Positions 22,901 to 37,900 of a stretch of DNA of 64,000 nt are shown here, piece by piece; the first letter of the stretch is position 1, and each line of letters begins with the position of its first letter. The notes beneath the pieces were generated by a model. The model made no database searches. It was given only the letters and a program-made list of their open reading frames with translations, and was not told the DNA's origin. The stretch comes from Anomaloglossus baeobatrachus (lineage: Eukaryota; Chordata; Amphibia; Anura; Aromobatidae). Location: positions 549,793,097 through 549,857,096 of the forward strand of contig NC_134358.1 in NCBI RefSeq assembly GCF_048569485.1. The letters are read 5' to 3'. A program made the translations under genes and the position numbers.

Positions 22901-25900
22901 TCATAATATCCTATGAACACCAGCTGGCTTTCACAGGACTATCATACTGATGATGGACTTGGAGTTCTTCAGCAGACCCCCAACTGTCTTGGCAACCCAT
23001 CGACGCCCTGCAATCGTGTCCGATGGGCGAATAGATTTACGCACCCCCCTGCCAGCGCATATTAAATGCCACTGTCAGAAATTGATAGAGGCATTTAAAA
23101 GGTTACTTGCCACAGATGGAGCTTTTAGAGGCACATGATGGCTGATTAAATCAGCCATCATCTGCTGGGAAAGATGCGGGCCCGACATGTGAGACCCCGT
23201 CAAAGTCAGGGACATGACAAATGACGTAACTGTATGTCATAAGTCGTAAAAAGCTTAAAGGAGCATTAAAGGGGTTGTCCACTGCTGCAGCAACGATCAA
23301 CATCTTAATCTGTTGCAGAAAATAAGATACCTTCTGGATCAGCGCCTCCTGTGATGTTCATGCAGCGGTCTCGGCGATCATGTGATGGCTGCAGTCACTT
23401 AGTGGATGCAGCCTTTCAGTATTTTTTTGGTATAGAAATGTCACATGACTACCAAGAAATACAGCAGGGAAATCGTAGGTTTTGCACCAGTCCAGGAGGT
23501 AAATATATGTATTTTTTTATTTTATTCTTTGCAACACACTAGAGCTATGAAGAATGGATTGCCCAGCAGTGGAAAACCCATTTAAAGTAACCTGTTTCCA
23601 GATTTGTGCTATCCCATCTGAGAGCAGCATAATGTAGTGGCAGAAATCCTGATTCCAGCGATGTGTCACTTACTGGGCTAGGTGATGTAGTTCTGATATA
23701 ATCCCTGTTTTATCTACTACAGATCTACCAGTCCTTTGAGCTCTTTATAACCCCACCCACATCACTGATTGGCAGTTTTCTGTGTACACTGTGCATAGGC
23801 AGAAAGCTACCAATCAGTGGTGGGGTGGAGTTAAACAGAGCTCATGAAAATGGAGGACTACATGACAGCAGGTATATTAGTTCTCTAGTGATAATCTCCT
23901 GCTGATAAAAGACTGATTGCATCAAAACTACAGCAAGCAGTGGAGCGAGTGACACATTTCTGGAATCAGGGTCTCTGTCTCTACATTATGCTGCAAAATC
24001 CTGGTGTCAGATTCATTTTAAACATAAAAATGCACACACAAAAAATGAAGTGCATTTTTCAACACTTCCACTCATTTTCTCCTGCTATTCCTCACTGCCC
24101 TGTGTGTGGCTGTAAGGCAACTGGCTGCAGCAGGAGCCTCCCCCCATCTGTCCTGTCTGCAGGTGGGCAATAGTGATGTTAAGCCATACACTTTCACTAA
24201 ACCCCACTCACATTATCAACGACTTGGCCACAGCTTTTGTTTATACAGGTAATGACAACTGACACATTGGGGCGGCAGCAAAAAACATTACAACTCCAGC
24301 GGAGTTCATCTGTGGTCAAGCAGAGGCAGTGGTTGATCTGTAGCCCCCTGAGCTACTCAGGGCACTACTAGGAACTGCATCGTCATGGGGATGTAGGACC
24401 TAACCCCAGGGACCTGGAACACCAGTGCCAGCAACACCAACACACACCACAATCCTAGTTACCACCCCCACCGGGGGAAATTGGTTAGTCAGATACAAGG
24501 GGATGGTCACCTAGAGGGCGGAGCCAGACCAGGGGACTAGACAGCCTGGTGGGAGGGGACAGCAGTGAGTCAGTGCAGTACTAGAGAGGAGAGGTGCCTG
24601 AGAGCTGGGTCGTGTAACGGTGACCCGAGGGCACAGGAGAGTGTTCGCCAGGGCAGGTACACCTGCGTACCACTGAGACCAGAGGACGCACGGGGAACAG
24701 GGCCCTAGATCAGGCAACAGATCAGACGGTCTGGCAAATACCTGCACAGTGAGGGGAACTTCACGGACCTCACTGGCTCACAGATCCGGGGGCACCAGCA
24801 GTAATGCGAGGATCAGGTTCGGGACACAAACCAGCCCTACAGGGTCCACACTGCCCGCCATATGGACAAGGAGACTGCTACAAAAAGGGACAGTCGGGAC
24901 CCAAACCGCTTCAAGCTACGGGGACCCAACCACACTGAGGGTGCCGGGGACAGAGCAACCGAGTCATCAACTGGCACTGGATCTATAGGGATCTGAACCA
25001 GCAGGGTCAAGAGTGAGCAGAGACTGTGAAATACAATCTACGGTGTGGCCTCCCTCATTACTCCATCATACATCTCCCAGGCTCAGCCCTACCTGCGGAG
25101 GGCCTACCACCACAGCTGCCATTACCACCAGCCCTGGAGATAATCAACTCAGCAACGGCGGTTTCAGCATCCTAACCGCAACCCGCAGGTGGCGTCACAC
25201 AAATGACTCTATTCTCCCTGTAAATAAACCCCATTAAAAAAGCACCCAGGGCACAGGACCGGGCAACGGCCACCAAAGTGACATTCCCAGCTATATACTG
25301 CCCGGAACCGAGTACCCAATAACCCTGGTTGACACAGATCTACCGCACAACAGAAAAAGAAAAGGGCAGGCGCCGTTAGAATATGACAATGCGATTGGCC
25401 AGATGACGATCTGAATCACACAGACGTGAGGTGACATGCACATTAGAACATACAGAACAGCGGTTTTGGCACTAAACTATTTTCTAAGTGTCATTTTTTG
25501 CATATTGGGTGAGTCGCTCCTCTAATTATGATATTATATATATATATTATATTAATTATGTATACATGAAGCACTTTGCACTTTATTTACGTATTGCACT
25601 TTATATTCTTATGAACATGTTGACGAGAAATTAACTGGATCACTAATTGGTAAGGCTATATGTCATGCAAAAGTTTGTGCACCCCTGGCCAAAATTACTG
25701 TTATTATGGACAGTTAAGCAAATTGAAGATGAAATGATCTGTAAAAGGCATAAAGTTAAAGATGACACATTTCCTTTGTAATTTAGGGAAAAATTATATA
25801 TCTTTTACATTTTTAAATTAACAAAAAGGGAAAAAGGGCAGATCCAAACGTTTGGGCTCCCTGCATGGTTAGTACCTAGTAGCACCCCCTTTGGCAAGTA

Positions 25901-28900
25901 TCACAGCTTGTAAACGCTTTTTGTCTTTCAATTTTTGTATGAGGATTTTTATCCATTCTTCCTTGGAAAAGTCTTCCAGTTCTGTGAGATTCTTGGCTCA
26001 TCTTCCAGTTCTGTGAGATTCCTGGTTCGGCTTGCATGCTCTGCTCTTTTTGCTCTTTTAAGGTTTAGCCACATATTTTCAATAATGTTCAGATCAGGAG
26101 TCTGCGAGCGCCATTGTACAATCTTCAGCTTGCGCCTTTTGAGGTCGTCTTTTGTGGATTTTGACATGTGTTTAGGATAATTATCCATGTATAGCAGCCT
26201 CTTTCTTCCTCTTTTCAACGTCAGCTTTTCTTACAGATGTGTTATGTTTGCATCAAGAATTTGTTGAAATTTCATTGAATCCATTCTTCCCTTCATCCGT
26301 GAAATGTTTCCCGTGCCATTGGTTGCAACACAATCCAAAAGCATGATTGATTCACCCCTATGCTTAGTGGTTGGCGAGATGTTCTTTTCTTGAAATTCTG
26401 TGCCCTTTTATCTCCACACAACTTTGATCCTAGTGGCCAATGAGTTACATCTTACCCTCATCTGTCCACAGGACTTGTTTCCAAAATGCACCAGGCTTGC
26501 TTAGATGTTCTTTTGGATAATTTTGACACTGAATTTTATGGTGAGGACACAGTAGAGGTTTTCTTCTGATGACTCTTCCATGAAGGCCATAAATGTGCAG
26601 CTGTCTCTGAACAGTAGAACAATGTACCACAACTCCAGAGTCTGCTAAAGTTTCCTGAAGGTCATTTGCAATCAAGCAGGGGCTCTGATTTGCCTCTAGC
26701 AATCCTATGAGCAGCTCACACAGAAATTTCTCTTGGTCTTCCAGACCTTATCTTGATCTCCACTGTTCCTGATAACTGCCATTGTTTTAATTACATTTAG
26801 AACTAAGTAAAGGACAATTTGAAAACACTTTGCTATTTTCTTATATCCTTCTCCTGCTTTGTGGGCCTCCACCATTTTCAGAGTGCTAGGCAGTTGCTTA
26901 GACGAACCCATGGCTGCTGTTTTTTTGGCACAAGATTAGAGGAGGTGGGGTTTTTATAAAGCTCTGAAATTTGCATCACCTGATGATAGTGAACAAGCCA
27001 TAACCATAACTGGCTAACTAAGGTCTGAAACCTTGGTGAAAGTTTTGAGCACACCAATCTCCAGGGGTGCCCAAAGTTTTGCAGCTGCCCATTTTCCTTT
27101 TTTGTAATTTTTAAAATGTAAAAGATGAAAATATAATATTTTTTGCCATAAATACAAAGCAAATGTGTCATCTGTAAACTTTAGACTTTTTAGAGATTAT
27201 TTAATCTTCACCTTGATGTCACAAACCACCGGGGGGGTCACTCAGAAATCCCCCGCGCTGGCTACCAGTACGTCACAATCGGGGGGGTAACAAGTGGGGG
27301 TCACCCCTCCTTTATACCTCCCGACCGACAGACAGAGCACGTGACGCGCTCTCTAGCGCCCCTCTTATAGTCAGGCCAATTATGGAATTGCCCGACAATA
27401 AGCAAGGAGGCCGCTATACTACTTATGCCGATTATTGAAGGGTCCCCGGTGAGAGTAGGGTATATATTCCCCCCGACCTCCGCGGGCGGAATATATAAAA
27501 CCTCCTCGAATCTCACTGGCCTCCCCACAATAATCCTTGGCACAACTCGCTGCCACCAACCGCTTCACGGTAACTATTAGCCGAACACACAGACGTGGGA
27601 TTCAAGATCGAGATAACAGAACAGCCCAAGATTAATTATATAATTTAATCAGCCTAAAGCACACTAGAAACTACAATATATACAATAGGGAATCTACAGA
27701 ATATACATATGTCAGAGTACAGTTACAGATAAAGCATGGTTTACAAACAGGCATACACAGTTCCAGCAGTTACCTTGTGCGTCTGGCCACAGGGGGGCGC
27801 TGTAGACCAGGTTTCCAGGAACTCCCACAGATGTTTCCTACACGTGACCCCCAGCGAAAGAACACTGGAAAATGGCCGAAGTAGGGTTATCAACCTGGGC
27901 AAATCCAGGTCCCCTCCTACCTTCGTGACCTCAGAGGGAGCACTGCTCCACCCCTGGCTGGAGTTATGGACAAAATCCACAACATGGAATATGGCCATAA
28001 CTTGGCCTGGGAGCGTCGTAGGCGGACGCCAATGCTCTCATTGTGACAGTTATGAATTTAGCTACAGAATGAGAGGACTCATGACTTGTCTACTAGTTCC
28101 ACATTGGCTGATATCACGCCTGGGGTATTTCCCAAGCTCCCGCTCCCATAAAAAGGGTGTGCCAGCATCGTCCGCATGCGGAGACACCATTTTTATGGTT
28201 GCCATATTTATCGGAAATATGGCTTGCGAGATATGAACCATTTTTTACTGGAGTCGTTCGGTCTGGATACTTCCAAGCTTGCTAATTAGATAGCAGCTCC
28301 TACCACAGGGTCACGGCAGGGAGTCATCCTGTGTCCATTGTTCCCACATCACCTAATTTCCATATCATAGGAGATGGCCATGGGATGTGACACCTTCACA
28401 GATGCTGGACATTGAGGACAAGAAGGGAGGGGGGCACTGCCAGGGAGTGATGAGCGATTATGACTGGAAGTCATAATTCATCTTCATATCCCGGGATTTG
28501 CCTCACACCTCCCCCCTTTTGAGGGCGCTAGGGGGCAGCACACTCCGGTGTTCCCCCGTGCGCCCGTCCGCGACCTCTCCTTGTCGGGACAGCCCGTCTG
28601 CGTTACCGTGGTCACGGCCCCTTTTGTGGCGAATGGTGAAGTTGTATTGCTGGAGCGCAAGGCTCCATCGCAACAATCGCCCATTCGTCCCAGAGACGGT
28701 GTGCAACCAGCTGAGGGGATTGTGGTCCGTCTCCACGATGAAGTGGCGCCCGTATAGATAGGGTTGCAGACGCTGCAGGGCCCACACTATGGCCAGGCAC
28801 TCCTTCTCCATCGTGGAATAGGCCACTTCCCTTGGTAACAGCTTCCTGCTCAGGTACAAGACTGGGTGCTCTTGGCTCGCAGAGTCCACCTGGCTGAGCA

Positions 28901-31900
28901 CCGCACCGAGGCCGAAGTCACTGGCGTCGGTCTGTACTACAAACGGCCGCGTGAAGTCGGCTGCCTGTAGCACGGGCGGGCTGGACAGGGCGTCCTTTAG
29001 GGCCTGGAAGGCTGTCTCGCAGTCCATTGTCCAATCGACTGCAGAGGGCAGCTTCTTCTTGGTGAGGTCCGTCAAGGGCTTTGCCAGGCTACTATAGTGT
29101 GGAACAAACCTCCTATAGTACCCGGCGGTCCCCAAGAAGGACATCACCTGCTTCTTGGTCCTGGGGGTGGGCCAGGATGCGATGGCCTCCACTTTCTCAG
29201 GCTCGGGCTTCAGTGTTCTCCCGCCTACCCGGTGACCGAGGTACTGGACCTCGCTCATGGCCAGCTGACACTTTCCCGGCTTGATGGTCAAACCTGCCCG
29301 GTGGATCCGCCTGAGCACCTGTGCTAGATGCTCTAGGTGGTCCTCCCAGGTGGGACTGAAGACGGCAATGTCATCTAGGTACGCGGCCGCGTACCCTTCA
29401 AGTCCCTTGAGCAGGGTGTTGACCATCCGCTGGAAAGTGGCAGGGGCATTCCTCATCCCGAATGGCATCACCGTGGACTCGTATAGTCCAAATGGGGTAA
29501 TAAAGGCAGAGCGTTCCCTGGCCTTGCGAGTCAGGGGGATCTGCCAATATCCCCGGCTCAGGTCCATGATGGTCAGGTACTGAGCCCCGGCCAACTGATC
29601 GAGCAGGTCATCGATGCGTGGCATTGGGTACGCATCGGCGACCGTGACAGCATTGAGCCCCCTGTAGTCCACGCAGAACCGAGTGGTTCGGTCCTTCTTA
29701 GGGACGAGGACTACAGGCGAGGCCCAAGCGCTGTTGGATGCCTGGATCACCCCCAGCTTCAGCATCTCGTCAATCTCCTGGCGCATGTGTTGCTGCACCT
29801 CCAGGGAGACCCGATATGCTGAACGCCGGATCGGGGGATGATCCCCAGTGTCCACGTGATGGACAGCCAAGTCAGTCCTTCCGGGCTGGTTGGTAAACAA
29901 CCCCCGGAAGGGGAGGAGGGTGGCCCACAGCTGGGACCGTTGGTCCTCCAAGAGCTGGTGGCCAACCTCCACATCCTCAATGGATCCGCCGGCCCTAACC
30001 TGGGCTAGCATATCCAAGAGGGTTTCCGCTTCTCCCTCCTCGGGCAGGTTGCACACGGGGAGCGCACACGCCTCCCGCTCATGATGTGCCTTCATCATGT
30101 TCACATGGAAGGGCTTCCGCCTTCCACGGGCAGGGTCCAGGGTGACCAGGTACGTCACAGGGTTGAGCTGCTGGTACACGAGGTATGGGCCTTCCCAGGC
30201 TGCCTGAAGCTTGTCCTGTGGTACGGGGACCAGTACCCACACCTTTTGACCCACTTGGTAGGTCCTCTCACAAGCGTTCTGGTCGTACCAACGCTTCTGA
30301 TCGGCCTGGGCTTGAGCCATATTGTCGTGTACCAGTTGCGTCAAGGCCTGCATTTTGTCCCGGAAGCGCATGACATACTCGATAACCGACACTCCAGGGG
30401 TGGCCAAATCCCCTTCCCAAGCCTCTTTCACCAGAGCCAGGGGGCCCCGCACACGTCGCCCGTACAGGAGCTCAAACGGTGAGAATCCTGTTGAGGCCTG
30501 TGGAACCTCCCGGTAAGCAAATAACAGGTGTGGGAGATACCGCTCCCAGTCACGCCCATGGGAGTCGACCAACATCTTAAGCATCTGCTTTAAGGTGCCA
30601 TTGAACCGCTCGCACAGGCCATTAGTCTGTGGATGGTACGGGCTGGCCACCAGATGTCGCACCTGGACTTGCTTACAGAGGGCCTCCATCAGCTGGGACA
30701 TGAATTGGGTCCCCCGGTCAGTGAGCATTTCCTGGGGAAAACCCACTCGGGAGAAAATCTCCAGCAATGCGGTGGCCACCTTGTCAGCCCGAATGGACGA
30801 CAAGGCCACTGCTTCTGGGTACCGGGTGGCATAGTCCACTACCGTCAGTATGAAGCGTTTCCCGGAGCTGCTGGGGATGGCCAGCGGGCCGACCAGATCC
30901 ACAGCCACCCTCCTGAAAGGCTCATCGATGATGGGCAGAGATACCAGTGGGGCTTTGGGGCGTGGCCCCGCCTTCCCCACTCTCTGACAGGTTTCACACG
31001 AACGGCAGTAGGCAGCCACATCGGCCCCCATTTTTGGCCAGTAGAAATGCTGGTTTAACCTGGCCTTGGTCTTAGCGATCCCTAGGTGTCCGGCCATCGG
31101 AATCTCATGTGCGATCCGCAACAACTCCGTCCGGAACGGATAGGGTACCACCAACTGTCGGTCCCTGGGCCACGCCTCCGGTGAACCCTGCTGGACCGTG
31201 GCCCGGTACAGCCGTCCTTGGTCCCAGACCACTCGCTCCGGGTCCGAGGGAGGCTGTGCCGCCTGCTCCTTAAGAGCTTTCAGGCTGTCGTCAGCTTCTA
31301 ACGCTGCCTGAAACCCCTGACTAGATGTGGCCAGAATCGACGAGACTGTCACATCTTCGGTCAGTACCCCGGGACCTGTGTCCTGGCCTCCACCTGACTC
31401 GGCTGCCACTTGGTCAGAAGGGGAAGAGCTATCGGATCTCCGGGAGGCCCCTTGGCTTCCAGCACTCCCACTGCGGGTGACAGCGGCCACAGCCGCTGCG
31501 ACCGTGGGTCGTGCCTGCTCCTCCTCCGTTCCTGACCAAGTCGCCGGTTCAGGCAGACCTACCTGGCTTCCTGACACCCCGGTTGTGGGGGAACCATGCA
31601 CCGAGATCTTACCTGGGAGCACTTCCGCTCCTGGACCGGCCCCAATCTCACCTGCCTGTTCCCCTCCTGCAGCAACAGAACCCCGCTGTGAAATCTCTGG
31701 GGACCCCACATTTGCTGTGGTAGCCCCCACCCCACACACTGGTCCTCCCCCTGCAGCACCCTGCTCTCTGCTTATCCCTGCAGAGGGCAGCAGATCCCAG
31801 CTCACTGGCTGGTTACTTGTAGAGGCATTGTCACACCTTTCTCTGACCCCCTCCCCTGTCACAGCTGCAGCTGAGTGTGTGTCTATGGTGTCTATGCAAG

Positions 31901-34900
31901 CAGAAATATCAGAGTTCACTCCCCCCTCTCTCACATCATTCATAGATAACACATTAACATTGTCAGGAGTCATGTCCGTACTGGCTGAAGGTTCAGCCCT
32001 TGGTGGGGGCCCAAACTGGGAGGTTATCTGCCCCAAATCTGTCCCAAGTAGCACGTTTGCGGGGATCCGATCAGTTACCCCCACCTCCCTCACCCCTCGC
32101 CCTGCGCCCCAGTCCACATAAATGTCAGCAACAGGCAGCGCCGGGTCAATGCCTCCAATCCCGGAGACAGCGAGGGTTTTTCCAGGGATCAAGTCTTGGG
32201 GGGACACCATCTCAGGCCGCACCAGAGTCACCTCCGAGGCGCTGTCTCGCAGTCCTATGGTCACAGACCGGCCGACGGTGACTGGTTGGAAGCTGTCCAG
32301 GGACCTACCACCACCCCCACCCACACAATACACCTTGGGCGGCCCTTGGGACGGGGACGGAGCCGGGGCCTTGGGACGCTGAGGGCACATGGCCTTGAAG
32401 TGTCCAGGTAGGTTGCACTGGTGGCACCGTCTTGGCTCTGCCACGGGCCTGGAGAGGGGAGTTGAGGGGGACACCCCCTGCAGTCTAGGGGCAGGTGGGG
32501 CAGTCGCAGAGTTCATCTTACCCCCTCTCCAGGTGCTGCTGGTGGCTGCTCTCCTGGCCTCAGGAGCCCGATTGTTGGTGTAGTCATCGGCCAGGGCAGC
32601 TGTAGCCGTGGACCCCTTTGGCTTCTGGTCTCGGATGAACTGGCGGAGATCCGCAGGGCAGTTCCACAAGAGTTGCTCAGTGATGAACAAGTCCAGGATC
32701 TCCGGTCCGGTGGAAAGCTGCAGGCCTTGGGTCCAGTGGTCGGCAGCTCGGGCAAGTGCCCGCCGGTGGTCAGCCCAGGAGTCCTTTGGTCCCTTTTGCA
32801 GGGTCCGGAACTTCTTGCGGTAGGACTCCGGAGTGAGGTTGTACTGTTGGATCAGGGCCCGCTTGATGGTGTCGTAGCCCTGATCTGCCTCAGCAGGCAA
32901 GTCCCCAAGGATATCCAGGGCCTTACCCCTTAGACGGGGGGTCAGGTATTTGGCCCACTGATCCTTGTCCAGATGGTGCTGCAAGCAAGTCCGTTCAAAA
33001 GCAGTCAGGAAAGAGTCCAAGTCTCCATCCTTCTCCAGCACTGGGAAGTCCTCAACACGGACCTTTGGAAGTTTGGTGTCTTGAAGGTCACGTGTGGCTG
33101 ATGAGGGCCGGAGCTGAGCTAGCTGCAGCTGGTGGTCACGGTCTGCCTGTTGCCGTCGCTCTTCACGTGCTGCTTGCCGCTCCGCAGCCTCACGCGCTGC
33201 TTGCCGCTCCGCAGCCTCAGCGTCACGCGCCGCCTGCCGCTCTGCCCTGCGCTCTGCCAGGAGTTCCTTGTAGCCCTCCTGGTCTCCAGCCTGGAGAAGG
33301 GCCATAGCCATTTGAAGAAGGCTATCCGAGCCTCCCAGGCTCGGTGGAATGGCACGTGGTGATCTGCGGCCCGCTGCGGAGCCTGGTGATTCACTGTCCA
33401 TTGCAGAGCGGAGGGCTGGCATCTGGCTCGTTGAGGACCCTTGGGCGAGCTCCTCCTCATTTTGTCCAGCAGTGCCAGGTTGTGCGATGTCCTCTGCAGA
33501 GCTGTTCTCTGGCGTCGGGCTCTTGGAGGGCTCGTGGACAACCTCCTCATCGTCTCTGGCCTGAGCATCGGCCATTCCTTTGGCTTTGCTCCTGGTGCTC
33601 TCAGCCATTCTTGCAGACTTTGGTCACTGACACAGAACTGACACCTGATGCCTCCACACACCTTACAGTATCTGCACTCTGACACTCTAGTGTTGAGCTA
33701 GTCTGAAGACCCCAGCAGCCACAGCTGCTGCAGGCAGTCTTTAGTGTCTGGGAGTATGGGTCTCACACTCACACACACTATTATCTCGATCCCACCGCTA
33801 TGCCACCAATATGTCACAAACCACCGGGGGGGTCACTCAGAAATCCCCCGCGCTGGCTACCAGTACGTCACAATCGGGGGGGTAACAAGTGGGGGTCACC
33901 CCTCCTTTATACCTCCCGACCGACAGACAGAGCACGTGACGCGCTCTCTAGCGCCCCTCTTATAGTCAGGCCAATTATGGAATTGCCCGACAATAAGCAA
34001 GGAGGCCGCTATACTACTTATGCCGATTATTGAAGGGTCCCCGGTGAGAGTAGGGTATATATTCCCCCCGACCTCCGCGGGCGGAATATATAAAACCTCC
34101 CCGAATCTCACTGGCCTCCCCACAATAATCCTTGGCACAACTCGCTGCCACCAACCGCTTCACGGTAACTATTAGCCGAACACACAGACGTGGGATTCAA
34201 GATCGAGATAACAGAACAGCCCAAGATTAATTATATAATTTAATCAGCCTAAAGCACACTAGAAACTACAATATATACAATAGGGAATCTACAGAATATA
34301 CATATGTCAGAGTACAGTTACAGATAAAGCATGGTTTACAAACAGGCATACACAGTTCCAGCAGTTACCTTGTGCGTCTGGCCACAGGGGGGCGCTGTAG
34401 ACCAGGTTTCCAGGAACTCCCACAGATGTTTCCTACACGTGACCCCCAGCGAAAGAACACTGGAAAATGGCCGAAGTAGGGTTATCAACCTGGGCAAATC
34501 CAGGTCCCCTCCTACCTTCGTGACCTCAGAGGGAGCACTGCTCCACCCCTGGCTGGAGTTATGGACAAAATCCACAACATGGAATATGGCCATAACTTGG
34601 CCTGGGAGCGTCGTAGGCGGACGCCAATGCTCTCATTGTGACAGTTATGAATTTAGCTACAGAATGAGAGGACTCATGACTTGTCTACTAGTTCCACATT
34701 GGCTGATATCACGCCTGGGGTATTTCCCAAGCTCCCGCTCCCATAAAAAGGGTGTGCCAGCATCGTCCGCATGCGGAGACACCATTTTTATGGTTGCCAT
34801 ATTTATCGGAAATATGGCTTGCGAGATATGAACCATTTTTTACTGGAGTCGTTCGGTCTGGATACTTCCAAGCTTGCTAATTAGATAGCAGCTCCTACCA

Positions 34901-37900
34901 CAGGGTCACGGCAGGGAGTCATCCTGTGTCCATTGTTCCCACATCACCTAATTTCCATATCATAGGAGATGGCCATGGGATGTGACACCTTCACAGATGC
35001 TGGACATTGAGGACAAGAAGGGAGGGGGGCACTGCCAGGGAGTGATGAGCGATTATGACTGGAAGTCATAATTCATCTTCATATCCCGGGATTTGCCTCA
35101 CACTTGATTTTCACTAGCGGTGCACAAAGTTTTGCATGCCAACGTAGAGAGAGAGAGAAAGATAGAATTCGAGAAAGAGAACTATGATAAGCCATGGACT
35201 TCCATAGCCCCCAACGTCCCCACCCTAGATGTACGCCATCCATTCTTCCTATAGTCCCCACCCTGGATGTGCCCCATCCATCCTTACTATGGCCCCTACC
35301 CACCATCCCCACAGTCCCAGTCCCTATTGTACACTTGCTTTGGCAAAACTAAATTTGTATTTGGTCCTGCCAATAAAGCTTATTTGATTTGATTTGATTG
35401 ATAGATGGATAGATAGATAGATGGATAGAGGGATAGATAGATAGAGGGATAGATAGATAGAGGGATAGATAGATAGAGGGATAGATAGATAGAGGGATAG
35501 ATAGATAGAGGGATAGATAGATAGAGGGTGTCACAAACCACCGGGGGGGTCACTCAGAAATCCCCCGCGCTGGCTACCAGTACGTCACAATCGGGGGGTA
35601 ACAAGTGGGGGTCACCCCTCCTTTATACCTCCCGACCGACAGACAGAGCACGTGACGCGCTCTCTAGCGCCCCTCTTATAGTCAGGCCAATTATGGAATT
35701 GCCCGACAATAAGCAAGGAGGCCGCTATACTACTTATGCCGATTATTGAAGGGTCCCCGGTGAGAGTAAGGTATATATTCCCCCGACCTCCGCGGGCGGA
35801 ATATATAAAATCTCCCCGAATCTCACTGGCCTCCCCACAATAATCCTTGGCACAATTCGCTGCCACCAACCGATTTACGGTAACTATTAGCCGAACACAC
35901 AGACGTGGGATTCAAGATCGAGATAACAGAACAGCCCAAGATTAATTATATAATTTAATCAGCCTAAAGCACACTAGAACTACAATATATACAATAGGGA
36001 ATCTACAGAATATACATATGTCAGAGTACAGTTACAGTCAAAGCATGGGTTACAAACAGGCATACACAGTTCCAGCAGTTACCTTGTTGCGTCTGGCCAC
36101 AGGGGGGCGCTGTACCCAGGTTTCTAGGAACTCCCGCAGATGTTTCCTACACGTGCCCCCAGCGAAAAGAACACTGGAAAATGGCCGAAGTAGGGTTATC
36201 AACCTGGGCACATCCAGGTCCCCTCCTACCTTCGTGACCTCACAGGGAGCACTGCTCCACCCCTGGCTTGAGTTATGGACAATCCACAACATGGAGTATG
36301 GGCCATAACTTTGCCTGGGAGCGTCGTAGGCGGACGCCAATGCTCTCATTGTGACAGTTATGAATTTAGCTACAGAACGAGGGGACTCATGACCTGTCTG
36401 CCAGTTCCCCATTGGCTGATATCACGCCTGGGGCATTTCCCAATGTCCTGCTCCCATAAAAAGGGTGTGCCGGCATCGTCCGCATGCAGAGACACCATTT
36501 TTATGGTTGCCATATTTATCGGAAATATGGCTTGCGAGATATGAACCATTTTTTACTGGAGTCGTTCTGTCTGGCTATTTCCATAGCCTTGCTAACTAGC
36601 TAGCAGCCCCCACTACAGGGTCACGGCAGGGAGTCATCCTGTGTCCATTGTCCCTAAGCCACCTAATTTCCATATCACAGGACATGGCCATGGGATTTGT
36701 TGCTAAACCAGTTGTGTGAAGGAAAGGGGGGGTGACACCAGGAGAGGGCTTCCTGACATACTTGAATATCATGATTTATCGTCATCTCTCCGGATTTACC
36801 TCACACCTCCCCCCTTTTGAGGGCGCTAGGGGGCAGCACACTCCGGTGTTCCCCCGTGCGCCCGTCCGCGACCTCTCCTTGTCGGGACAGCCCGTCTGCG
36901 TTACCGTGGTCACGGCCCCTTTTGTGGCGAATGGTGAAGTTGTATTGCTGGAGCGCAAGGCTCCATCGCAACAATCGCCCATTCGTCCCAGAGACGGTGT
37001 GCAACCAGCTGAGGGGATTGTGGTCCGTCTCCACGATGAAGTGGCGCCCGTATAGATAGGGTTGCAGACGCTGCAGGGCCCACACTATGGCCAGGCACTC
37101 CTTCTCCATCGTGGAATAGGCAACTTCCCTTGGTAACAGCTTCCTGCTCAGGTACAAGACTGGGTGCTCTTGGCTCGCAGAGTCCACCTGGCTGAGCACC
37201 GCACCGAGGCCGAAGTCACTGGCGTCGGTCTGTACTACAAACGGCCGCGTGAAGTCGGCTGCCTGTAGCACGGGCGGGCTGGACAGGGCGTCCTTTAGGG
37301 CCCGGAAGGCTGTCTCGCAGTCCATTGTCCAATCGACTGCAGAGGGCAGCTTCTTCTTGGTGAGGTCCGTCAAGGGCTTTGCCAGGCTACTATAGCATGG
37401 AACAAACCTCCTATAGTACCCAGCGGTCCCCAAGAAGGACATCACCTGCTTCTTGGTCCTGGGGGTGGGCCAGGATGCGATGGCTTCCACTTTCTCAGGC
37501 TCGGGCTTCAGTGTTCTCCCACCTACCCGGTGACCGAGGTACTGGACCTCGCTCATGGCCAGCTGACACTTTCCCGGCTTGATGGTCAAACCTGCCCGGT
37601 GGATCCGCCTGAGCACCTGTGCTAGATGCTCTAGGTGGTCCTCCCAGGTGGGACTGAAGACGGCAATGTCATCCAGGTACGCGGCCGCGTACCCTTCAAG
37701 TCCCTTGAGCAGGGTGTTGACCATCCGCTGGAAAGTGGCAGGGGCATTCCTCATCCCGAATGGCATCACCGTGGACTCGTACAGTCCAAATGGGGTAATA
37801 AAGGCAGAGCGTTCCCTGGCCTTGCGAGTCAGGGGGATCTGCCAATATCCCCGGCTCAGATCCATGATGGTCAGGTACTGAGCCCCGGCCAACTGATCGA

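Larger units (their letters stand above)
27217..35102 (-). mobile_element. Gmr1-like Gypsy LTR retrotransposon, looks whole and very young
   Basis: 7,886 bp, flanked by the 5-bp duplication CTTGA (27,212-27,216 and 35,103-35,107) inside the old Tc1. LTRs of 1,291 bp lie at 27,217-28,507 and 33,812-35,102; by eye they differ at only about one site, so insertion was recent. On the minus strand a primer-binding site starting TGGTGGCATAGCGG, close to the 3' end of tRNA-Leu, lies next to the upstream LTR. A polypurine tract (AAAAGGGGGGAGG, 28,508-28,520) precedes the downstream LTR. One long gag-pol frame fills the interior with integrase ahead of reverse transcriptase, the hallmark of Gmr1-like elements. 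It shares transcriptional sense with TFPI2. Confidence 0.95.
25660..35140 (-). mobile_element. Old Tc1-like transposon, split by a Gypsy element
   Basis: The left terminus reads gtcatgcaaaagtttgtgca and the right terminus, at 35,120-35,140, reads gtgcacaaagttttgcatgc. The right terminal repeat is interrupted at 27,216, where the Gypsy element sits between two copies of CTTGA. Minus-strand transposase remnants fill 25,949-26,911. The two terminal repeats differ at many sites, so this copy is much older than the inserted Gypsy. Confidence 0.85.

Noticed and set aside
31327-32121. 264-codon plus-strand frame inside Gypsy element 1 (and its twin at 39,631-40,425)
   Set aside because: Antisense shadow of the gag-pol frame, repeated in both copies because the copies are alike.
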